DNA of 64,000 nucleotides from Ascidia mentula (Eukaryota > Chordata > Ascidiacea > Phlebobranchia > Ascidiidae), in NCBI GenBank assembly GCA_947561715.1, contig OX387201.1, positions 5,784,001 through 5,848,000 on the forward strand. The letters are read 5' to 3'. Made by a program: the position numbers and the translations under genes. The notes under the pieces are model-generated. The model saw only the letters and a list, made by a program, of their open reading frames with translations, was not told the DNA's origin and searched no databases. Positions 61,872-64,000 of the stretch are shown piece by piece; within the stretch, counting starts at the first letter, position 1, and each line of letters begins with the position of its first letter.

Positions 61872-64000
61872 CCCGGGATATTTTTTCTACGTCAGTACAG
61901 TAAATAATGCGTTTCTGATTCTCCTTCTAATGCAAATTCAACAACAAATTGGCACACAGCAAAGTAGGTCGAATTTTTCCTTTACTTTGATGAGGGCATT
62001 CAATCCATTGAATGTGGATTTGATATTTATAGAGACCGACAAAACAGACACAGTTAGAAGCACTGCACCCGTAGTAAATACAGATAACAGATGTGTAATT
62101 TTAGCAGGCCTATTGATGTAGCAATTTGTGACATATGGTAACGTTCAAGCTGAAGCATCTCTTTAATAAGAATACAATAAATAAAATGGAATATAATGAC
62201 ATAACCACAAAGAATTTTTGTTTACGATGAATTTGTCGAAGAAAATCCGTCTTCTTAATGTAAGATGTGTTAAACCAAAGAACACTATGTAGGCTATAGT
62301 GTTCTTTGGTTAAACCCGCTTCATCCAGTAAGAAATACCACCATTAAGAAAGATTTTGAATCCGTACTTGACATTTCAAATAAAGAAGATACCCAAAACA
62401 ATAGCTCTATCGTCAAGAGCGTAGATAACAATGGACGCTGTTTATCACCATACATTGTAAAGATTTTGAATTTGTTATTCAAAAGTTATCTTTTTATTAA
62501 GTTGGCTGATTTGCAAGAAATATCTTTATCACTTTGTTAAACTCGTGACAATTTGTCTAAGGTAAGGCACTCTCGGCTTGACTGCTCCAGTTACTGTAGA
62601 AGTCAAAAATCATGTCGAGTTTGAACTAATGTAGCGTTTTTTAATCCTCGTATATCCGACACAAACCAGGTATAACAATATTTTATTGAAGATGGCACAA
62701 ACGTATGGTAACAGTCCAAGTGAAACCACAAACTAGATGGCAGCAGAGTGCTACAATTTATAGTCGTGGCATGTGTGCTGAAATATTAGAACACATTTAA
62801 AAAAATATTCAAAAAAGTTAATTATTGCAAAATCACACGTGATAGAAAGGACAAAAAGGGCATCAAATATACACTACGACTTAAATGCACCAAATTTTAA
62901 TGCCGGTCTGCAAAAAGCTTTACACTGTATTTTGAAGGGCCCTAATGTGTTTCAAAAACTGTGGCACAGCTATGTACACAATACATTGTGCAAAAATAGG
63001 CAAGATTTCGATTACGCCTTGCTTGCAAATGGCGGTGAATCGTTGTGCAGAATAGACACACAGAGCCAAAGCAATCGGTAACCAGCAATCTCTTGAACAC
63101 TTTCTCCCGTTTGATTTCACCGCAACTTTGCTGAACCCATCCGGAGCTTGTTTCAACCAGAGTGCTCACTTGAACTGAAACTGTGCGAGCGGTCTGCTCC
63201 GCCAACCTAACCTACTTTCTTCTCTTTATAAGTATCTGTCACTATTCCTAGTTGAAAAACTGGACATTTCTTTTTGTGAAAGATTTTTTTAATTTTTTTG
63301 AATTTTGAAAACAACGAAGCACTAACGAAATACGGTGAGACATAGGGGACTCAGTGAATCGTTCCTGTTCCGTAGCGAGGGCCTTGTCGGCCACGCCCGG
63401 TTACAGGTCTTGAAGTAACAAGTACATGCTTTTGATCGTTATACCGCGAAACTCGGGTAATAACAATCCAGCAAGATTGTGTCGATTCAAGGTGCTTTGA
63501 GTGAGCTTCATTTCCGCCGCTTTGCGACGTTTGGTGGTAAAACAGGAAAAACGTATTTTGATGAAACTAGGAAAGAAAACAACGAACATGGCGCATTCGC
63601 CGGAACACTGAAAACATAGTAAAACTGTAAAAAAAGGACGTCACTTCCACTTATCATGTTTCGAGCAGTTAAGGTTTCGTTCGACAGGCCACGTGAAATG
63701 GTTTGTCTCGTTCGCCGTGTGGCTATGATTCGCGTTTTTGGTGGCAAGGTTGCCTGTTTTCGCGACACAAAAAGAAGTTCTAATTTAACAGAATGTGGAA
63801 CAGGTTCACATTTTCAGATGAACATGGGCAGTAGGGCGCGAATCGAATTATCTATAGCCGAGTAATGCGGAAAATTTTAACTAGTAAAGGCACTCCTCCG
63901 GAGAGCGATATTTCAGTTCGCGCTTCGGTCAAGTCAAAGGCAAGGGTTTCAGCAACACAGATTTTACTGCCGTTTTAACGTTCGTCGCATGGGCGCCAAC
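61872..64000. other. Right-hand intergenic region, no gene supported
   Basis: Contains a 15-bp-arm hairpin at 62274-62310. A GC-richer patch around 63340-63420 may be part of an unrecognised RNA or repeat. A 69-codon open frame at 63656-63865 ends in-frame but has no family or splice context. None is convincing enough to call. Confidence 0.35.
62274..62310. repeat. Short perfect hairpin, 15-bp arms
   Basis: ACCAAAGAACACTAT (62274-62288) is exactly complementary to 62296-62310, with a 7-nt loop (GTAGGCT). Arms extend imperfectly by GTTAA/TTAAAC. It is too short for a typical microRNA precursor, though a small palindromic element or regulatory hairpin is possible. Confidence 0.8.

Noticed and set aside
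63340-63420. GC-richer patch considered as an snRNA or other structured RNA
   Set aside because: It matches no snRNA, SRP, RNase P or tRNA pattern I could recognise, and no strong fold was evident by eye.

Overview
This 64 kb window is animal nuclear DNA: AT-rich, with compact multi-exon genes, introns mostly of 50-400 bp and a canonical eukaryotic tRNA. Single-copy PIEZO, IRAK and FKBP12 genes, small introns, tRNA-derived SINEs and secreted VWA/chitin-binding (CBM14) mosaics fit an invertebrate deuterostome. An ascidian of the Ciona type is my best guess; this is inference, not proof.

Layout. 365-1256 (+) holds the last two coding exons of TTLL1. 1573-2412 (-) is an FKBP12 gene, tail to tail with TTLL1, and 4525-5175 (-) is a tandem FKBP12 paralogue whose ligand pocket has diverged. 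6620-26092 (-) is one large gene, a complete-looking PIEZO mechanosensitive channel of roughly fifty exons. 28321-33749 (+) is a 13-exon IRAK1-like death-domain kinase that diverges from PIEZO. 34688-38668 (-) is a complete 11-exon dihydrolipoamide dehydrogenase (DLD). 39626-59412 (-) is a head-to-tail cluster of four related genes (here A, B, C, D). Each encodes a signal peptide, several CBM14 (peritrophin-A type) domains, Thr/Ser-rich linkers, a hemicentin-like VWA domain with a polybasic insertion, and a C-terminal CBM14. 61791-61864 (+) is tRNA-Asn(GTT). The last 2 kb hold no gene I can support.

Non-coding structure. At least three sites (3953-4003 +, 21777-21868 -, 38231-38288 +) have the full architecture of a type I hammerhead ribozyme, and three more are decayed relics. 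A second, minimal hammerhead-like family occurs at four sites, with stem I arms that covary between copies. One of these sits in the loop of a 58-bp, nearly perfect inverted repeat. Another lies about 0.5 kb downstream of a GIY-YIG endonuclease remnant of Penelope-like type, which suggests that retroelements of that class spread them. There are also two non-autonomous DNA transposons with 8-bp target duplications, three tRNA-derived SINE relics, and several hairpins and short tandem repeats.

How the parts relate. The housekeeping and signalling genes are functionally unrelated neighbours. The VWA-CBM14 cluster is the accessory, fast-evolving part: it grows by gene duplication and by duplication of symmetric phase-1 exon cassettes, and it plausibly makes secreted chitin-binding proteins for a chitinous mucus or extracellular matrix. 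It and the hammerhead elements are the best candidates for something undescribed.
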